NCBI RefSeq assembly: GCF_002706795.1 | Contig: NZ_CP017705.1 | Location: 3,881,501-3,945,500 of the forward strand | DNA from: Brevibacillus laterosporus DSM 25 | GTDB taxonomy: Bacteria; Bacillota; Bacilli; Brevibacillales; Brevibacillaceae | Direction of reading: 5' to 3' | Length of the DNA: 64,000 nucleotides | Shown here: piece after piece, positions 24,699-35,493 of the stretch | Layout: the number at the start of each line of letters is the position of its first letter | Position numbering within the stretch: position 1 is the stretch's first letter | Notes under the pieces: generated by a model | Told to the model about the DNA's origin: nothing | Seen by the model: the letters and a program-made list of their open reading frames with translations, nothing else | The model's database searches: none | Made by a program: the position numbers and the translations under genes

Positions 24699-25553
24699 TT
24701 ATGAGGGGTGTACGATACTGCCCACTTGTTTGATATATGAGTAGGGTAAGAAACGTAATCCCGAGTCCCAGACACCTATGTAGGGTTCATTATCCCATAC
24801 ATGAACGGTTCCAATGGTAAAGGGAGCCATCACTTCTTTTTCGAACAAATCAGCAGTAATAACAATCGGCTCTTTTGTTTTTTGAGTAAGTAAGTAGGTA
24901 AGCTCCTGAGTCTGAGTAGTGGAACGATTAACTTTGGCAGTTAACCAATCAATGCGGGAAAAAGGGTCAGCCTCCGTAGATAGTAACGTCCGACTCAAGG
25001 TTAGTTGAGCCTCTTTATCCACTAATTTCTGACTAGCTATACGATGCATAACAGAGGGATCGGGCTTAAGTCGAGCAGGGAACTTTTCACCAGATTTGGC
25101 ATCGATGTATTCATGCGTATCTGCTATAGGTATTCGCCAAAACGAAGTAAAACCATCATAATATAATTCAGCACCCGCATCTCTCGGGGCTAACTTTTCA
25201 TCAAATAATGTGTATTCACCGAGTCCGTATTCCATTAGTACAAATTCAGGAGTTGTTTGATTTGCTGTCTTCTGTGACTCAGCGACGATCATATAGCCAA
25301 GGGGTTTTTTGTTTTCTTTCATAGTGACTAGCCATTCATGTGAACCAGGGCCTAATGTTTGGATTTCGATGCTAGCATGTTGCCAAGTTTTAAACTGACT
25401 ATCCTTTTCTTCTAATTTTTTCATCCATGTCTGAATGTGTTGAGTGAAAGCAGTAGTCCATGGACCTTCTTGGGCAGCATGCGCTTGAGAAGAGGAAAGC
25501 GAGAATAGGAGGAGGAGCAACAAGAATCGGCTCGCTAGTGAACGTAGTTTCAT
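24699..25553 (-). CDS. secreted protein of unknown function
   Basis: 284 residues from the ATG at 25553; the frame extends upstream to 25601 but the signal peptide begins here (KLRSLASRFLLLLLLFSLSS ... AHA). The mature part is mixed alpha/beta, with Trp/Lys-rich helices at the start (WTTAFTQHIQTWMKKLEE) and a C-terminal VHVWDNEPYIGVWDSGLRFL motif. Two repeated-looking segments mention 'ADPFSRIDWLTAKV'. I do not recognise a family. It lies downstream of yqhG on the same strand with a 160-base gap. Confidence 0.65.
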   Translation of the reverse strand: MKLRSLASRFLLLLLLFSLSSSQAHAAQEGPWTTAFTQHIQTWMKKLEEKDSQFKTWQHASIEIQTLGPGSHEWLVTMKENKKPLGYMIVAESQKTANQTTPEFVLMEYGLGEYTLFDEKLAPRDAGAELYYDGFTSFWRIPIADTHEYIDAKSGEKFPARLKPDPSVMHRIASQKLVDKEAQLTLSRTLLSTEADPFSRIDWLTAKVNRSTTQTQELTYLLTQKTKEPIVITADLFEKEVMAPFTIGTVHVWDNEPYIGVWDSGLRFLPYSYIKQVGSIVHPS

Positions 25554-25712
25554 ACACTGAGACACCATCCCTTCGTAAGGTACGTTACCTATTGTAACCA
25601 AATGCCACCAAAAGATTTGTTGGTTGCTGTCAGCTCTCCTCTATTTTTCTTCGCTGTTGTTTTACAAATTTCTGCGCTATGTAGAATCAGGTCTAACGAA
25701 GCGAGCACAGGG

Positions 25713-26900
25713 TTAGATTGGTGGTAAATTAAACAAATAAAACAAGCCACCATTAATCAGCTTTACCTCGACACGCGGTTCGTATTGCCAACGTAATTCA
25801 CTCATACGTCGCTCCTTTTCTTCCTCTATACTACTTGCTTTCCATTCCTCTTGTTCTAATTGCTCTTTTGGTGTTTCTTGAATTCCGTTTAATCGTAGAA
25901 AATCAAGAATACGTCCACCTTTTTGCACATGCTCCTCCATCGTAGCAGGAGATGGTGAGAGTGTGATAGGAGTGGAATCGTCAGCCAATGGTGTCGGACG
26001 TTTCACAGAGAGCAACTGTCCTAATGAGGAAGGAGAATCAGGTAGAGTAACTGAAGTTGTACTTGTTTCACTTTGTATACTATTGATGATTTGGCCCTTT
26101 GTATGAGGGGAAGGGGGGACGATTTCTATGGAAGCCTTTGAAGCCTTTTCTATATCGTCTTCTCCTTCAGGAACCGATTTTGAAACTTTTTCTTGCTCTA
26201 GTGCTACATGCTTGTAATATTCCTCTAAGATATCTAATTCCTCTTGAAGGCGGAGGCGAGCCTGGTCAGCCCATGAATGATCTTGATTATCTAAAAAATG
26301 GTACACTTCCTTTTTTGCCATCTCAATTGCTTGGAGAATGTCCAGACGACGATCCAATGTATAAAAATAATCAGGTATAGCAGGGGTAAGGTGTAAGCGC
26401 TTGAGAAACGGATAAAAATCCTGAACAACTCGCGCTTGATGTAGATTTACCCCGAGAGAAAGAAGGAAATCGCGTTTTTTGTCACAGATAAAAGAAACTT
26501 TAATATTTAGATGGAGCCAAGGGGTTAGCGCTGTCGATCGTCGTGTCGACATACTTGTTTTTTGTAAAATGCCTTTGGGAGCTTCGTACATACAAACAAA
26601 ACGTCCGTGCTTAGAGGTAGATTCAAAGATTTGTTGTAGCCGCTTTGAACCAAAATGAATATGCTCAGCCCGTAGCTCCTTTGGAATCTCGGTCTGAGGA
26701 AAGAAAAGGGTAAGGTGGAGTGGCTGAGGAGCGATGCTCATCTTCTCCACCCAAGACCAGTAAAACGGGCGATTGCCGATATCCTTATCTACATCCTCTG
26801 GTAATTTTACAGTGACATAGTCGGGATGATTCTCAACCACGTGTGACTGAAAGGCAGCAAAATATTTTTCTACGAATTCCCGTACTTCCGTCTGTTGCAT
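25713..26900 (-). CDS. yqhG: YqhG family protein
   Basis: 395 residues. The core (1-235) matches YqhG: VREFVEKYFAAFQSHVVENH, NRPFYWSWVEKM, FGSKRLQQIFESTSKHGRFV and TLDRRLDILQAIEMAKKEVY. B. subtilis YqhG is about 260 residues. The extra length comes from a Ser/Pro/Thr/Glu-rich insertion at about 235-355, before a short conserved end (RWQYEPRVEVKLINGGLFYL). Function unknown. It follows yqhH on the same strand, 72 bases downstream, as in B. subtilis, so the two likely work together. Confidence 0.9.
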   Translation of the reverse strand: MQQTEVREFVEKYFAAFQSHVVENHPDYVTVKLPEDVDKDIGNRPFYWSWVEKMSIAPQPLHLTLFFPQTEIPKELRAEHIHFGSKRLQQIFESTSKHGRFVCMYEAPKGILQKTSMSTRRSTALTPWLHLNIKVSFICDKKRDFLLSLGVNLHQARVVQDFYPFLKRLHLTPAIPDYFYTLDRRLDILQAIEMAKKEVYHFLDNQDHSWADQARLRLQEELDILEEYYKHVALEQEKVSKSVPEGEDDIEKASKASIEIVPPSPHTKGQIINSIQSETSTTSVTLPDSPSSLGQLLSVKRPTPLADDSTPITLSPSPATMEEHVQKGGRILDFLRLNGIQETPKEQLEQEEWKASSIEEEKERRMSELRWQYEPRVEVKLINGGLFYLFNLPPI

Positions 26901-26971
26901 GAGGGGGAACGTCCTTTCTCGATAAGTGATGAAGGTGTGAGAATTTCCTGTACCACTGGTTACAAAGATGC

Positions 26972-28678
26972 TTATGATTGCGAAAGAGATTGTGGGTGGT
27001 TTTGCAACTCTTTTGTATTTTGGCGTAAAGTGCGAAGCACACTACCCATATTATCCATCTTTAGTGCCATTTCTTTATTGGATCGAGAATCCATAATAAT
27101 TTCTACAAGGCTTTGCTCCAATGATTTTGTTAAGGCAAGGCGCTCTACAATATCATCTAGCTCGCCAATAACCATTTCAAATAGATCAATTTTTTCATAT
27201 AGCAAACGAAGGATATGTTCTTCAATCGTATCTGTGGTAGATAGGTTATAGATGAACACATCTTTTGTTTGCCCGAGTCGATGAACACGTCCGATTCTTT
27301 GTTCAATGCGCATCGGATTCCAGGGCAAGTCATAATTGATGACGTGATTGCAAAATTGCAGGTTAATTCCTTCTCCGCCAGCTTCAGTAGCAATAAGAAC
27401 CTGTGCTCGATTTTGGAACAGATCAGTCATCCAGTCTTTTTTACTACGCTTAAAACCACCTCGAAATGGTACCGATGTAATACCGTTCTCGCTTAAATAT
27501 TTTTGTAAATAGTTTTGAGTCGCACGATATTCGGTAAATATGATCACCTTATCATTGATTTTTTTTAGCAGCTCAACGGTTTTAGCCGCTTTAGAATGCG
27601 TCTCAATTTGTTTGATCATATCTACTAAGCGCATGATTTCTGCACGTTTGGGAGAGTCCTCTGGAGCTTTTTGATGCATATGATATAACGTCATAAAAGC
27701 AGCTTCACGACTTGAGCATACCTCCCGCTGTAACGTTAACAAAGCCAGAGCATTAACCTTACCCGTCTCCTGCTGATATCTTTCCTTGACGAAGTGAGTT
27801 ACTCCATCGTAGAGTGCACGTTCTTCAGGGGATAACTCAATCGGAATAGATTGAACACGGCGAGGAGTAAAATGAACGCCGCCATCACTACGACGATTAC
27901 GGATCATAATTTTTTTGATTTCCTTTTGCAATTTACCACTGTTCTTAGCTTGGCGTTTGCCATCTACATAAGTGGATGAGAAAGACTGCGTATGTCCTAA
28001 ATGACCAGGCCGAAGTAAGTTGATCAGATTGTAGAGCTCGTCCATCTCGTTTTGAATAGGGGTTGCAGTCAATAACAGACAATATTTTTTCTTAATCTCT
28101 TTTACGAACTGATAGTTTTTAGTTCGCTTATTTTTAAGCTTGTGTGCCTCATCAATGATTAACATATCATAATCAATATCAAGCACATGACGCCGGTGAG
28201 GGTCTCGTTTAGCTGTATCAATTGAGGCCACAACAACATCATATTGGCGCCACATGTACTCCTTCTTCTGTGGCATGGCAGAAATACCAAATTTTTGATT
28301 AAGCTCTTTGGTCCATTGTATGACAAGAGAAGCGGGCACAAGGATCAGAATTTTTTTGGCTAATCCACGAACCATATACTCTTTCATAATGAGTCCGGCC
28401 TCGATTGTTTTTCCTAGCCCTACCTCATCGGCCAAAATAGCCCGACCTCTCATCTGATTCAAGACGCGATTAGCTGTTTCGATTTGATGAGGGAAGGGTT
28501 CTACGTAAGGGAGATACTTTAAACATTGAAGCTGATCAAAATCAGTTACTGCCATTGCTTCCTCTGCCTGTAATGCGAGCTGAAACAACTCCCATTTATT
28601 CCAAGGTCCATCCTGTTGAATTAATTCTTCCAAAGGAGCAGCCCAGCTCGTATCGAATGAAAGTGAGAAATTCGTCAT
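26972..28678 (-). CDS. yqhH: SNF2-family helicase YqhH
   Basis: 568 residues. Helicase motifs in order: Walker A DEVGLGKTIEAG (about residue 88), DEAH (IIDEAHKLKN), motif III (LLTATPIQNEMDELYNLINL), motif V (ATEAGGEGINLQFCNHVINY) and motif VI (QRIGRVHRLGQTKDVFIYNL). RapA/SNF2-like ATP-dependent DNA translocase. Divergent from the glycine riboswitch and gcv operon, as in Bacillus subtilis. ATG preceded by AAGGGAG. Cellular role not established. Confidence 0.93.
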   Translation of the reverse strand: MTNFSLSFDTSWAAPLEELIQQDGPWNKWELFQLALQAEEAMAVTDFDQLQCLKYLPYVEPFPHQIETANRVLNQMRGRAILADEVGLGKTIEAGLIMKEYMVRGLAKKILILVPASLVIQWTKELNQKFGISAMPQKKEYMWRQYDVVVASIDTAKRDPHRRHVLDIDYDMLIIDEAHKLKNKRTKNYQFVKEIKKKYCLLLTATPIQNEMDELYNLINLLRPGHLGHTQSFSSTYVDGKRQAKNSGKLQKEIKKIMIRNRRSDGGVHFTPRRVQSIPIELSPEERALYDGVTHFVKERYQQETGKVNALALLTLQREVCSSREAAFMTLYHMHQKAPEDSPKRAEIMRLVDMIKQIETHSKAAKTVELLKKINDKVIIFTEYRATQNYLQKYLSENGITSVPFRGGFKRSKKDWMTDLFQNRAQVLIATEAGGEGINLQFCNHVINYDLPWNPMRIEQRIGRVHRLGQTKDVFIYNLSTTDTIEEHILRLLYEKIDLFEMVIGELDDIVERLALTKSLEQSLVEIIMDSRSNKEMALKMDNMGSVLRTLRQNTKELQNHPQSLSQS

Positions 28679-28907
28679 AAATGGATAGCTCCCTTCTTTC
28701 TATCGTGAAAATACATTTTAAATCTATTAAAAAACGAACATTTTTTGTGTGAAAACGCTTAAATGTTAATGAATAATTGCTGGTTTGCAAATTTCTGTTT
28801 TCTTCTTTCCAAAGTCATGTTAGGATAAAGAAGACAACAGGAAGACACGTTATAGTATGCGTTTCTTCCATAGATTTTATAACCCTTCTTTTGCGAATGA
28901 AGGTAGT

Positions 28908-29098
28908 AGGGAGAGACTGCGAGTATTATCTGTGCAGCGCCGAAGGAGCAAACCAGAAATGGTGAATCTCTCAGGCAAAAGAACCTCTACTGGACGCACC
29001 TCTGGAGAGAGCTTTTTCATAGAAGCCACCAAAGGGGAAACCTGCTTATGGGCAGGGTAACTCTCAGGTACCGGGACAGAGAACTTGGAGAGCGGGCG
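28908..29098 (+). ncRNA. tandem glycine riboswitch
   Basis: Two glycine aptamers in series. First: GAGAGACTGC, GCGCCGAAGGAGCAAACC, CTCTCAGGCAAAAGAAC. Second begins GGAGAGAGC at 29004, has GCCACCAAAGGGGAAACC, GGTAACTCTCAGGTACCGGG and ends near ACAGAG. Directly upstream of gcvT; in Bacillus subtilis such a switch turns on gcv when glycine is abundant. Confidence 0.95.
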
Positions 29099-29138
29099 CT
29101 TATTTGCGTTGGCTGTCACAGGTTTGCTGTCTTTTTTT
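29098..29138 (+). terminator. expression-platform terminator of the glycine riboswitch
   Basis: GC-rich pairing elements (AGCGGGCGC/GCGTTGGCT and ACAG/CTGT) end in a run of seven T residues at 29131-29137, between the aptamers and gcvT. The exact stem alternatives were not folded. Confidence 0.6.
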
Positions 29139-29254
29139 GTGCTATCCGAAAACGATAAATAGGTAGGAAAGATAGTAAAAGAGCAACGAAGACTCTACCG
29201 GCGCCAAGTTTACTTTAGGTGAAAAACAAAGAGACGAAGAAAGCGAGTGGTTAC

Positions 29255-30358
29255 ATGTCAGAGTTGAAGCAAACGCCATTGTATCCGATCTATGCTACAC
29301 ACGGTGCCAAAACCATTGATTTTGGCGGCTGGGATTTACCTGTCCAATTTAGTAGCATAACGCTAGAACATGAAGCAGTTCGTACAAAAGCAGGACTATT
29401 TGATGTATCACATATGGGGGAAGTGGAAGTAAAAGGGGAAGGTGCACTGTATTATTTACAGCGCTTAACTACTAATGACGTATCTAAATTAGAAGACGGT
29501 CAGGCTCAATATGCAGCGATGTGTTACCCAGATGGTGGTACTGTCGATGATTTAATCATTTATAAAAAACGAGATCATGACTACTTGCTGGTTATTAATG
29601 CAGGCAATATTGATAAGGATTTTGCTTGGATGCAAGAAAATATAACAGAAAATGTCACGGTTACTAATATTTCATCCAAAATAGCGCAACTTGCGATTCA
29701 AGGTCCGCTTGCTGAAACCATTTTACAGAAAATGACGGATGTGAACCTGCAAGAGATCGGTTTCTTCCAATTTAAAGAAAACGTTTCCATTGAGGGGATT
29801 AACGCGTTAGTATCGCGTAGTGGCTACACTGGGGAAGATGGCTTTGAACTGTATGTAGATCAAGCAGATGCCATTGAACTGTGGGGAAAATTGTTGGTAA
29901 ATGGCAAAGAGGATGGTTTGGTTCCATGCGGGTTAGGTGCACGTGACACCTTGCGATTTGAAGCTAAGTTACCGTTATATGGCCAGGAGCTATCTCAAAA
30001 CATTACTCCAATAGAGGCAGGCATTGGTTTTGCGGTAAAGGTAGATAAAGATGTACCTAGTATTGGACATGATGTATTGCTGGAGCAAAAAACGAACGGG
30101 GCGCCACGCAAGCTGGTTGGGTTAGAAATGATTGATCGTGGTATTCCACGTACACATTACCCTGTATTTGTTGGGGATAAACAGATTGGAGAAGTTACCA
30201 CTGGGACACAATCCCCCACTTTAAAAAAGAATGTAGGGCTAGCGTTGATTCAAACTGCTCATGCTGGTATCGACAATGAGGTGGAAGTAGAGATTCGTGG
30301 GAAACGCCTGCGTGCTAAAATTATCGCTACTCCATTTTATAAACGACCTAAAAAGTAA
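29255..30358 (+). CDS. gcvT: glycine cleavage T protein (aminomethyltransferase)
   Basis: 367 residues from the ATG at 29255 ([18 protein letters not shown]); an earlier GTG at 29219 adds 12 residues unlike the family. Motifs: [56 protein letters not shown] and the C-terminal barrel [20 protein letters not shown]. GcvT takes the aminomethyl group from GcvH-lipoamide and passes methylene to tetrahydrofolate, releasing ammonia. First gene of gcvT-gcvPA-gcvPB under the glycine riboswitch. The ribosome binding site is weak. Confidence 0.96.
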   Translation: MSELKQTPLYPIYATHGAKTIDFGGWDLPVQFSSITLEHEAVRTKAGLFDVSHMGEVEVKGEGALYYLQRLTTNDVSKLEDGQAQYAAMCYPDGGTVDDLIIYKKRDHDYLLVINAGNIDKDFAWMQENITENVTVTNISSKIAQLAIQGPLAETILQKMTDVNLQEIGFFQFKENVSIEGINALVSRSGYTGEDGFELYVDQADAIELWGKLLVNGKEDGLVPCGLGARDTLRFEAKLPLYGQELSQNITPIEAGIGFAVKVDKDVPSIGHDVLLEQKTNGAPRKLVGLEMIDRGIPRTHYPVFVGDKQIGEVTTGTQSPTLKKNVGLALIQTAHAGIDNEVEVEIRGKRLRAKIIATPFYKRPKK

Positions 30359-30394
30359 GGAAATCGAGAAGTTAAATCAGAGGGGGAACCATCC

Positions 30395-31750
30395 GTGACA
30401 TATCGTTATCTACCAACAACGGAACAAGATAAGAAAGAGATGCTGGAATTTCTGGGTGTTTCCAGTGTGGATGAATTGTTTTCCGATATACCTGAAGAAG
30501 TACGTTTTCCAAGAGAACTAGCAATAGACGAAGCACTATCTGAACCAGATTTAGTGAAATTTATGGGCGGATTAGCTTCAAAAAATGCTAACTTTACAAC
30601 TCATGTAAACTTTTTAGGCGCTGGGGTTTATCAGCATTATACGCCAAGCACCGTTAACCATATGTTATTACGTGGTGAGTTTTTTACCGCTTATACCCCG
30701 TATCAACCCGAAATCAGCCAAGGGGAGCTACAGGCTATCTTTGAGTTTCAAACGATGGTTTGTGAACTGACAGGTATGGAGGTAGCCAATTCCTCAATGT
30801 ATGACGGGTACACATCGATGGCGGAAGCGGCAATGATGGCTGCTGGTCATAAAGGAAAACCACGTGTAATTGTTTCCAAGACAGTTCATCCAGAAACACG
30901 CGCTGTACTCGCTACCTATGCATATGGTCAACAAGTAGAGGTAGTTGAGGTAGACTTTACTCAAGAGGGTGCCACTAATTTATCGCAGCTACAGGCTGCC
31001 TTAGAGATAGAAACAGCTGCCGTACTGGTTCAATACCCGAACTTTTTTGGTAGCGTAGAAGATTTACGTGCGATTGAACAGCTTACTCATGAAAAAGGTG
31101 CTCTTCTCATTGTCTCCTCTAATCCAGTCGCACTCGGCTTGTTAGAAGCACCGGGAAAATTAGGAGCAGACGTCGTGGTTGGCGATATGCAACCGTTCGG
31201 AATTCCTGTGTCTTTCGGAGGTCCTCACTGCGGATATTTTGCTACGACTTCTAAATTAATGCGGAAAATGCCAGGTCGTATTGTGGGTCAGACTAAGGAC
31301 GAGGATGGCAAACGAGGATTTGTTCTTACCCTTCAAGCACGCGAACAACATATTCGTCGAGAAAAAGCGACTTCTAATATATGTTCCAATCAAGCATTGT
31401 TAGCCCTAGCGTCTTCGATTGCCTTAACCGGACTTGGTAAACAGGGTGTGCAAGAAATGTCACAAATGAACCTGCATAAAGCACATTATGCTAAACAAGT
31501 GCTTTGCCAGTTAGATGGGGTGGAAGATGTATTTACAGCTCCATTCTTTAATGAATTTGTCATCAAGCTGCCAAAAGCGGTAGCTGATGTGAATCATAGC
31601 TTATTACAAAAAGGCATCATTGGCGGTTATGATCTGGGTCTCGCTTATCCAGGACTTGCCAACCATATGCTGGTCGCCGTGACAGAGTTAAGAACGAAAG
31701 CGGAAATTGATCAGTTGGCAAAAGAAATGGAGGCGATTCTACATGCGTAA
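30395..31750 (+). CDS. gcvPA: glycine dehydrogenase (decarboxylating) subunit 1
   Basis: 451 residues from a GTG at 30395, with AGAGGGGG ten bases before. Matches the N-terminal half of P protein: [51 protein letters not shown] and [20 protein letters not shown]. GcvPA and GcvPB together form the PLP-dependent P protein that decarboxylates glycine onto GcvH. The split into two genes is the usual Firmicute form. Its last eight bases overlap the start of gcvPB, suggesting coupled translation. Confidence 0.96.
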   Translation: MTYRYLPTTEQDKKEMLEFLGVSSVDELFSDIPEEVRFPRELAIDEALSEPDLVKFMGGLASKNANFTTHVNFLGAGVYQHYTPSTVNHMLLRGEFFTAYTPYQPEISQGELQAIFEFQTMVCELTGMEVANSSMYDGYTSMAEAAMMAAGHKGKPRVIVSKTVHPETRAVLATYAYGQQVEVVEVDFTQEGATNLSQLQAALEIETAAVLVQYPNFFGSVEDLRAIEQLTHEKGALLIVSSNPVALGLLEAPGKLGADVVVGDMQPFGIPVSFGGPHCGYFATTSKLMRKMPGRIVGQTKDEDGKRGFVLTLQAREQHIRREKATSNICSNQALLALASSIALTGLGKQGVQEMSQMNLHKAHYAKQVLCQLDGVEDVFTAPFFNEFVIKLPKAVADVNHSLLQKGIIGGYDLGLAYPGLANHMLVAVTELRTKAEIDQLAKEMEAILHA

Positions 31751-33209
31751 CGACAAACAAAAAGAAATCATTTTTGAAATGAGCAAGCCAGGCCGTGTAG
31801 CTTATAGCTTACCGAAAAACGATGTACCAGAAGCTGAGCTCTCCTCCTATTTGCCAGAGCATCTGATCAGAAAAACGCCAGCAGAATTGCCAGAAGTCTC
31901 CGAATTACAATTAGTGCGTCACTATACCGAACTATCTCGTCGCAATCATGGTATTGACAATGGGTTCTATCCATTAGGTTCTTGCACGATGAAGTATAAT
32001 CCAAAAATTAATGAAGATATCGCTCGTTATGCTGGATTTGCTCAGGTACATCCTTATCAACCAGAAGAATCGATACAAGGTTCACTCGAAATGCTGTATA
32101 ACTTGCAAAATGAGCTAGCTGAAATCACAGGTATGGACGCCGTCACCTTACAACCCGCGGCAGGTGCAGCAGGAGAATGGACAGGGTTGCTATTGATTCG
32201 TGCTTATCATGAAAGTCGTGGAGAAAAGCGTACAAAGGTTATCGTGCCAAACTCTGCACACGGTACAAATCCTGCGTCTGCAACGATTGCGGGACTAGAG
32301 ACAATCACGATTCCGTCTGATGAGCGTGGACTTGTTGATATTGAAGCATTGCGTCAGGTAGTAGGTCCAGATACGGCAGCCTTGATGCTCACCAATCCAA
32401 ATACTCTCGGTCTATTCGAAGAAAATATTGTGGAAATGGCTAAGATCGTACACGAAGCAGGTGGAAAACTGTATTATGATGGAGCGAATGCGAATGCCAT
32501 TTTAGGGATTGCTCGACCTGGTGATATGGGCTTTGATGTTGTGCATTTGAATTTGCATAAAACATTCACAGGTCCTCACGGTGGCGGTGGGCCAGGAGCA
32601 GGTCCTGTAGGTGTAAAAGATGATTTGATTCCATTCTTGCCAAAACCAATGGTGAAGAAGACTGAGGAAGGAAGCTTTACACTTGATTACAACATTCCTG
32701 CTTCAATCGGGCGGGTAAAAGGCTTCTATGGTAACTTTGGTATTCTGGTTCGCGCGTATAGCTATATTCGCACGATGGGCCCAGATGGCTTGCTGCAAGT
32801 GTCTCAAAACGCCGTGTTAAACGCTAACTATATGATGCGTAAGTTAGCTACTGCATTTGAGCTACCATTTGACCGAGTATGTAAACACGAATTTGTTCTC
32901 TCCGGTGTTCGTCAGAAGAAATTAGGGGTACGTACGCTTGATATGGCTAAGCGTTTACTAGATTTCGGCTATCATCCACCCACAATCTACTTCCCATTGA
33001 TTGTAGATGAGTGTTTGATGATTGAACCAACCGAGACAGAAAGCAAGGAAACCCTTGATGAATTTATCGAGGTTCTAATACAGATTGCTAGAGAATGTGA
33101 AGAAAGTCCAGAGGTGGTGCAAGAAGCACCACATACAACGGTAGTAAAACGACTAGACGAAGCAACGGCAGCGAGAAAACCAATCTTGCGATATCAACCA
33201 GAAGCTTAG
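31743..33209 (+). CDS. gcvPB: glycine dehydrogenase (decarboxylating) subunit 2
   Basis: 488 residues from the ATG at 31743, which has GGAGGCG upstream inside gcvPA. Motifs: [41 protein letters not shown] and the PLP-lysine segment [19 protein letters not shown]. Catalytic half of P protein. The two subunits overlap by eight bases (ATGCGTAA), which favours one-to-one production. Followed by two hairpins. Confidence 0.96.
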   Translation: MRNDKQKEIIFEMSKPGRVAYSLPKNDVPEAELSSYLPEHLIRKTPAELPEVSELQLVRHYTELSRRNHGIDNGFYPLGSCTMKYNPKINEDIARYAGFAQVHPYQPEESIQGSLEMLYNLQNELAEITGMDAVTLQPAAGAAGEWTGLLLIRAYHESRGEKRTKVIVPNSAHGTNPASATIAGLETITIPSDERGLVDIEALRQVVGPDTAALMLTNPNTLGLFEENIVEMAKIVHEAGGKLYYDGANANAILGIARPGDMGFDVVHLNLHKTFTGPHGGGGPGAGPVGVKDDLIPFLPKPMVKKTEEGSFTLDYNIPASIGRVKGFYGNFGILVRAYSYIRTMGPDGLLQVSQNAVLNANYMMRKLATAFELPFDRVCKHEFVLSGVRQKKLGVRTLDMAKRLLDFGYHPPTIYFPLIVDECLMIEPTETESKETLDEFIEVLIQIARECEESPEVVQEAPHTTVVKRLDEATAARKPILRYQPEA

Positions 33210-33226
33210 TTTTATATGTTGAAATC

Positions 33227-33265
33227 AAACATCCCGTGTCCTTTGAAAAGGTACACGGGATGTTT
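33227..33265 (+). terminator. terminator of the gcv operon
   Basis: AAACATCCCGTGT pairs with ACACGGGATGTTT around a CCTTTGAAAAGGT loop that can itself pair. Confidence 0.88.
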
Positions 33266-33271
33266 CTGTAT

Positions 33272-33306
33272 GAACCCCTGTTTAAAAGATAGGGGGTTTT
33301 TGTTGT
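33272..33306 (+). terminator. second terminator after gcvPB
   Basis: AACCCC and GGGGGTT around a 13-base loop, followed by TTTGTTGTTC. Confidence 0.65.
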
Positions 33307-33586
33307 TCTCTTACTTTTGAATGAATACATCTCTTCTACTATTTGAAAGTCAGATCATCTTGAAGTATCCAACGAATCAAAGCAAATGGGGATTAGGTAT
33401 CGTCAGCTATATTTTTAAGATGAAAGTAGCAGGTTACCCCCTTATACGGTGAAAATTGACTGTTTGGAGTATCGAAATATCCATAATTCAAAAATAGTTT
33501 TCAAATTTGTAACATATTTATCATTTATTTTGATACTTTCGTCCGATATAAAAGTGTATATGAATGACTGGAGGGAATCATACCGA
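33307..33586 (+). promoter_or_regulatory. upstream region of the chemoreceptor, with a SigD-like -10
   Basis: TCCGATAT at 33542-33549 matches the sigma-D -10 consensus GCCGATAT in seven of eight places, 38 bases before the MCP start. I could not find a TAAA -35 at the right spacing (ATTT instead). Motility genes in bacilli use sigma-D. The rest of the gap shows no gene or other signal. Confidence 0.4.
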
Positions 33587-35296
33587 ATGAAAGTAATTAA
33601 CATGTGTAAGAAAATTAGCCTAGTGACCAATATTCGCATCCTTGTTGCGATTGGTTTACTTTTCAACTTGATCATGAGTGGGCTAGGAATGTATTTTATG
33701 GATGATATTAATAATTCATCTACGTTAATTAATCGAGATGTCGTAGATCCTTTAGTGAAAGCGAATAATTTACGCTCAGACTTTTATAAGCTAAGAATTG
33801 CTGTTCTGCAAACACTAAGTGATTATGATGCACAAAAAAATGCAGAGGTTGACAAGCTATACCAAACTGTTTTGGCTACTGAAGCTGATTATTTTACTAA
33901 TCGTGATCAATATGAGTTTGATCGAGAAAAGAAAATCAAGCTGGATCAATTGTTAAGTGATTATCGTGACAAGTGGATGATTATTCACGATACATATTTA
34001 AAAGCAAACAAACCAGTCCCGGATGAAGTAGAGCAGACTTTTGCTGAGTTCTCGAATAGATTAGATACAAATGTAAATGATATCATTCTTTACTTAACAA
34101 CAAATGGAGACAAGCTAGATTCAGATGCAACAGAAAAATATGATTATGCATGGAACTATTACGCTGTTTTAATGGGATGTGTTGTTTTTTGTGTCATTTT
34201 GGTATCATATATACTTTCTACTTCAATTAATAGTTCAGCTAAAGAAATGATTCAGTACTGTGAAGAGTTTGGAAAAGGGAATCTCACAATTAAGATTGAG
34301 GAAGCTGACAATACAGAGTTTGGTAGGATGAGAGGCGCATTGGCTAATGCCGTAATAACTACCTCATCAATGATTGATATTGTACAACGAAAATCAGATG
34401 ATTTAACAAAGGCTTCGCATAATCTAAGTGCTATATCTGAGCAATTAAGTGCAGCGTTTGAAACAGTCTCGCAATCTGTCCATGAAACCTCTACAGGGGT
34501 GGGGGAACAAACCAGAGATCTAGTAGTGATTGCTGAGACCATGGCAGAATTCGGCGAACAGCTAACGGAAATTGTCCAATCTATTCAAGTAGTTGATGGA
34601 TTAACTCGTGACATTCAAGACATTGCAAGTGAAAGTGACATACATATGAATAAAGCAGCTCAATCTGTAGAGCATACCAATGAAGTGTTTTTGGGACTAA
34701 TTAAAAATATTTCAAAAGTAAATGAGAATGTGAATAAGATTGATGAAATTACTAGTTTAATAAATACAATAGCCGATCAGACTAATTTGTTAGCCTTAAA
34801 TGCAGCGATTGAATCGGCGCGTGCCGGTGAACATGGAAAGGGCTTTGCCGTAGTAGCAAATGAAGTGAGAAAGCTAGCAGAACAGTCTCGCATTTTCTCT
34901 CAACGTATCAGTGACCAGATTGGTACCATTTCGAAAGATGCCGAGCATATGTTACAAACAGCAGATGAAATGCAGATGGAAATGTATACTCAGAAAAACG
35001 ATATTGCTAATGCATTGAACTCCTTTACCAACATTACAAAAGCAGTTGAAGATATCGGACCAAAAATTCATCACCTTAGCCAAAGTGCTGGTCATATTCT
35101 TGAAGAAAAAGAAACGATCTCTTCGAAAGTGGAAAATAGTACAGCCGTTGCGGAAGAAATATTTGCGAAGACAGAAGAGATTGCCAGCACCTCTGAACAG
35201 ACAACAGCGTCTTCACAGGAAGTGGCTACGACAGCAGAGGTTATGTTTGAGATGACCAATGAAATGCAGAATGTCATGAAAAATTTCAAAGTATAA
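33587..35296 (+). CDS. methyl-accepting chemotaxis protein
   Basis: 569 residues from the ATG at 33587 with GGAGGG upstream; the frame is open to 33449 but without a ribosome binding site. Topology: membrane helix at about 18-38, an extracytoplasmic four-helix-type sensor (about 40-190), a second helix ([19 protein letters not shown]), a HAMP linker ([20 protein letters not shown]) and a long coiled signalling domain. The kinase-binding tip is intact ([20 protein letters not shown], then [14 protein letters not shown]). Ligand unknown. Stand-alone gene between gcvPB and lipM. Confidence 0.93.
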   Translation: MKVINMCKKISLVTNIRILVAIGLLFNLIMSGLGMYFMDDINNSSTLINRDVVDPLVKANNLRSDFYKLRIAVLQTLSDYDAQKNAEVDKLYQTVLATEADYFTNRDQYEFDREKKIKLDQLLSDYRDKWMIIHDTYLKANKPVPDEVEQTFAEFSNRLDTNVNDIILYLTTNGDKLDSDATEKYDYAWNYYAVLMGCVVFCVILVSYILSTSINSSAKEMIQYCEEFGKGNLTIKIEEADNTEFGRMRGALANAVITTSSMIDIVQRKSDDLTKASHNLSAISEQLSAAFETVSQSVHETSTGVGEQTRDLVVIAETMAEFGEQLTEIVQSIQVVDGLTRDIQDIASESDIHMNKAAQSVEHTNEVFLGLIKNISKVNENVNKIDEITSLINTIADQTNLLALNAAIESARAGEHGKGFAVVANEVRKLAEQSRIFSQRISDQIGTISKDAEHMLQTADEMQMEMYTQKNDIANALNSFTNITKAVEDIGPKIHHLSQSAGHILEEKETISSKVENSTAVAEEIFAKTEEIASTSEQTTASSQEVATTAEVMFEMTNEMQNVMKNFKV

Positions 35297-35493
35297 TTTG
35301 GTAAGAGCATGTAGGTAGCAACAGGCTGTTTGACAGTTGGCGCTTGTCTCTTACTCTATAGAAGCCTTACAATGAGGAGTGTACTATGTCTTGGCAGCGT
35401 TGTTTGCTAATGATATAGAGTGCGAGCAGTCCTCATTAACACAGATTGCTCCCAGCCGCATGATTGGATGTAGATATATGGGAGGTATTTAGC

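Noticed and set aside
33449-33586. 46-codon extension of the chemoreceptor
   Set aside because: Contains the promoter-like element and no ribosome binding site; GGAGGG lies just before the ATG at 33587.
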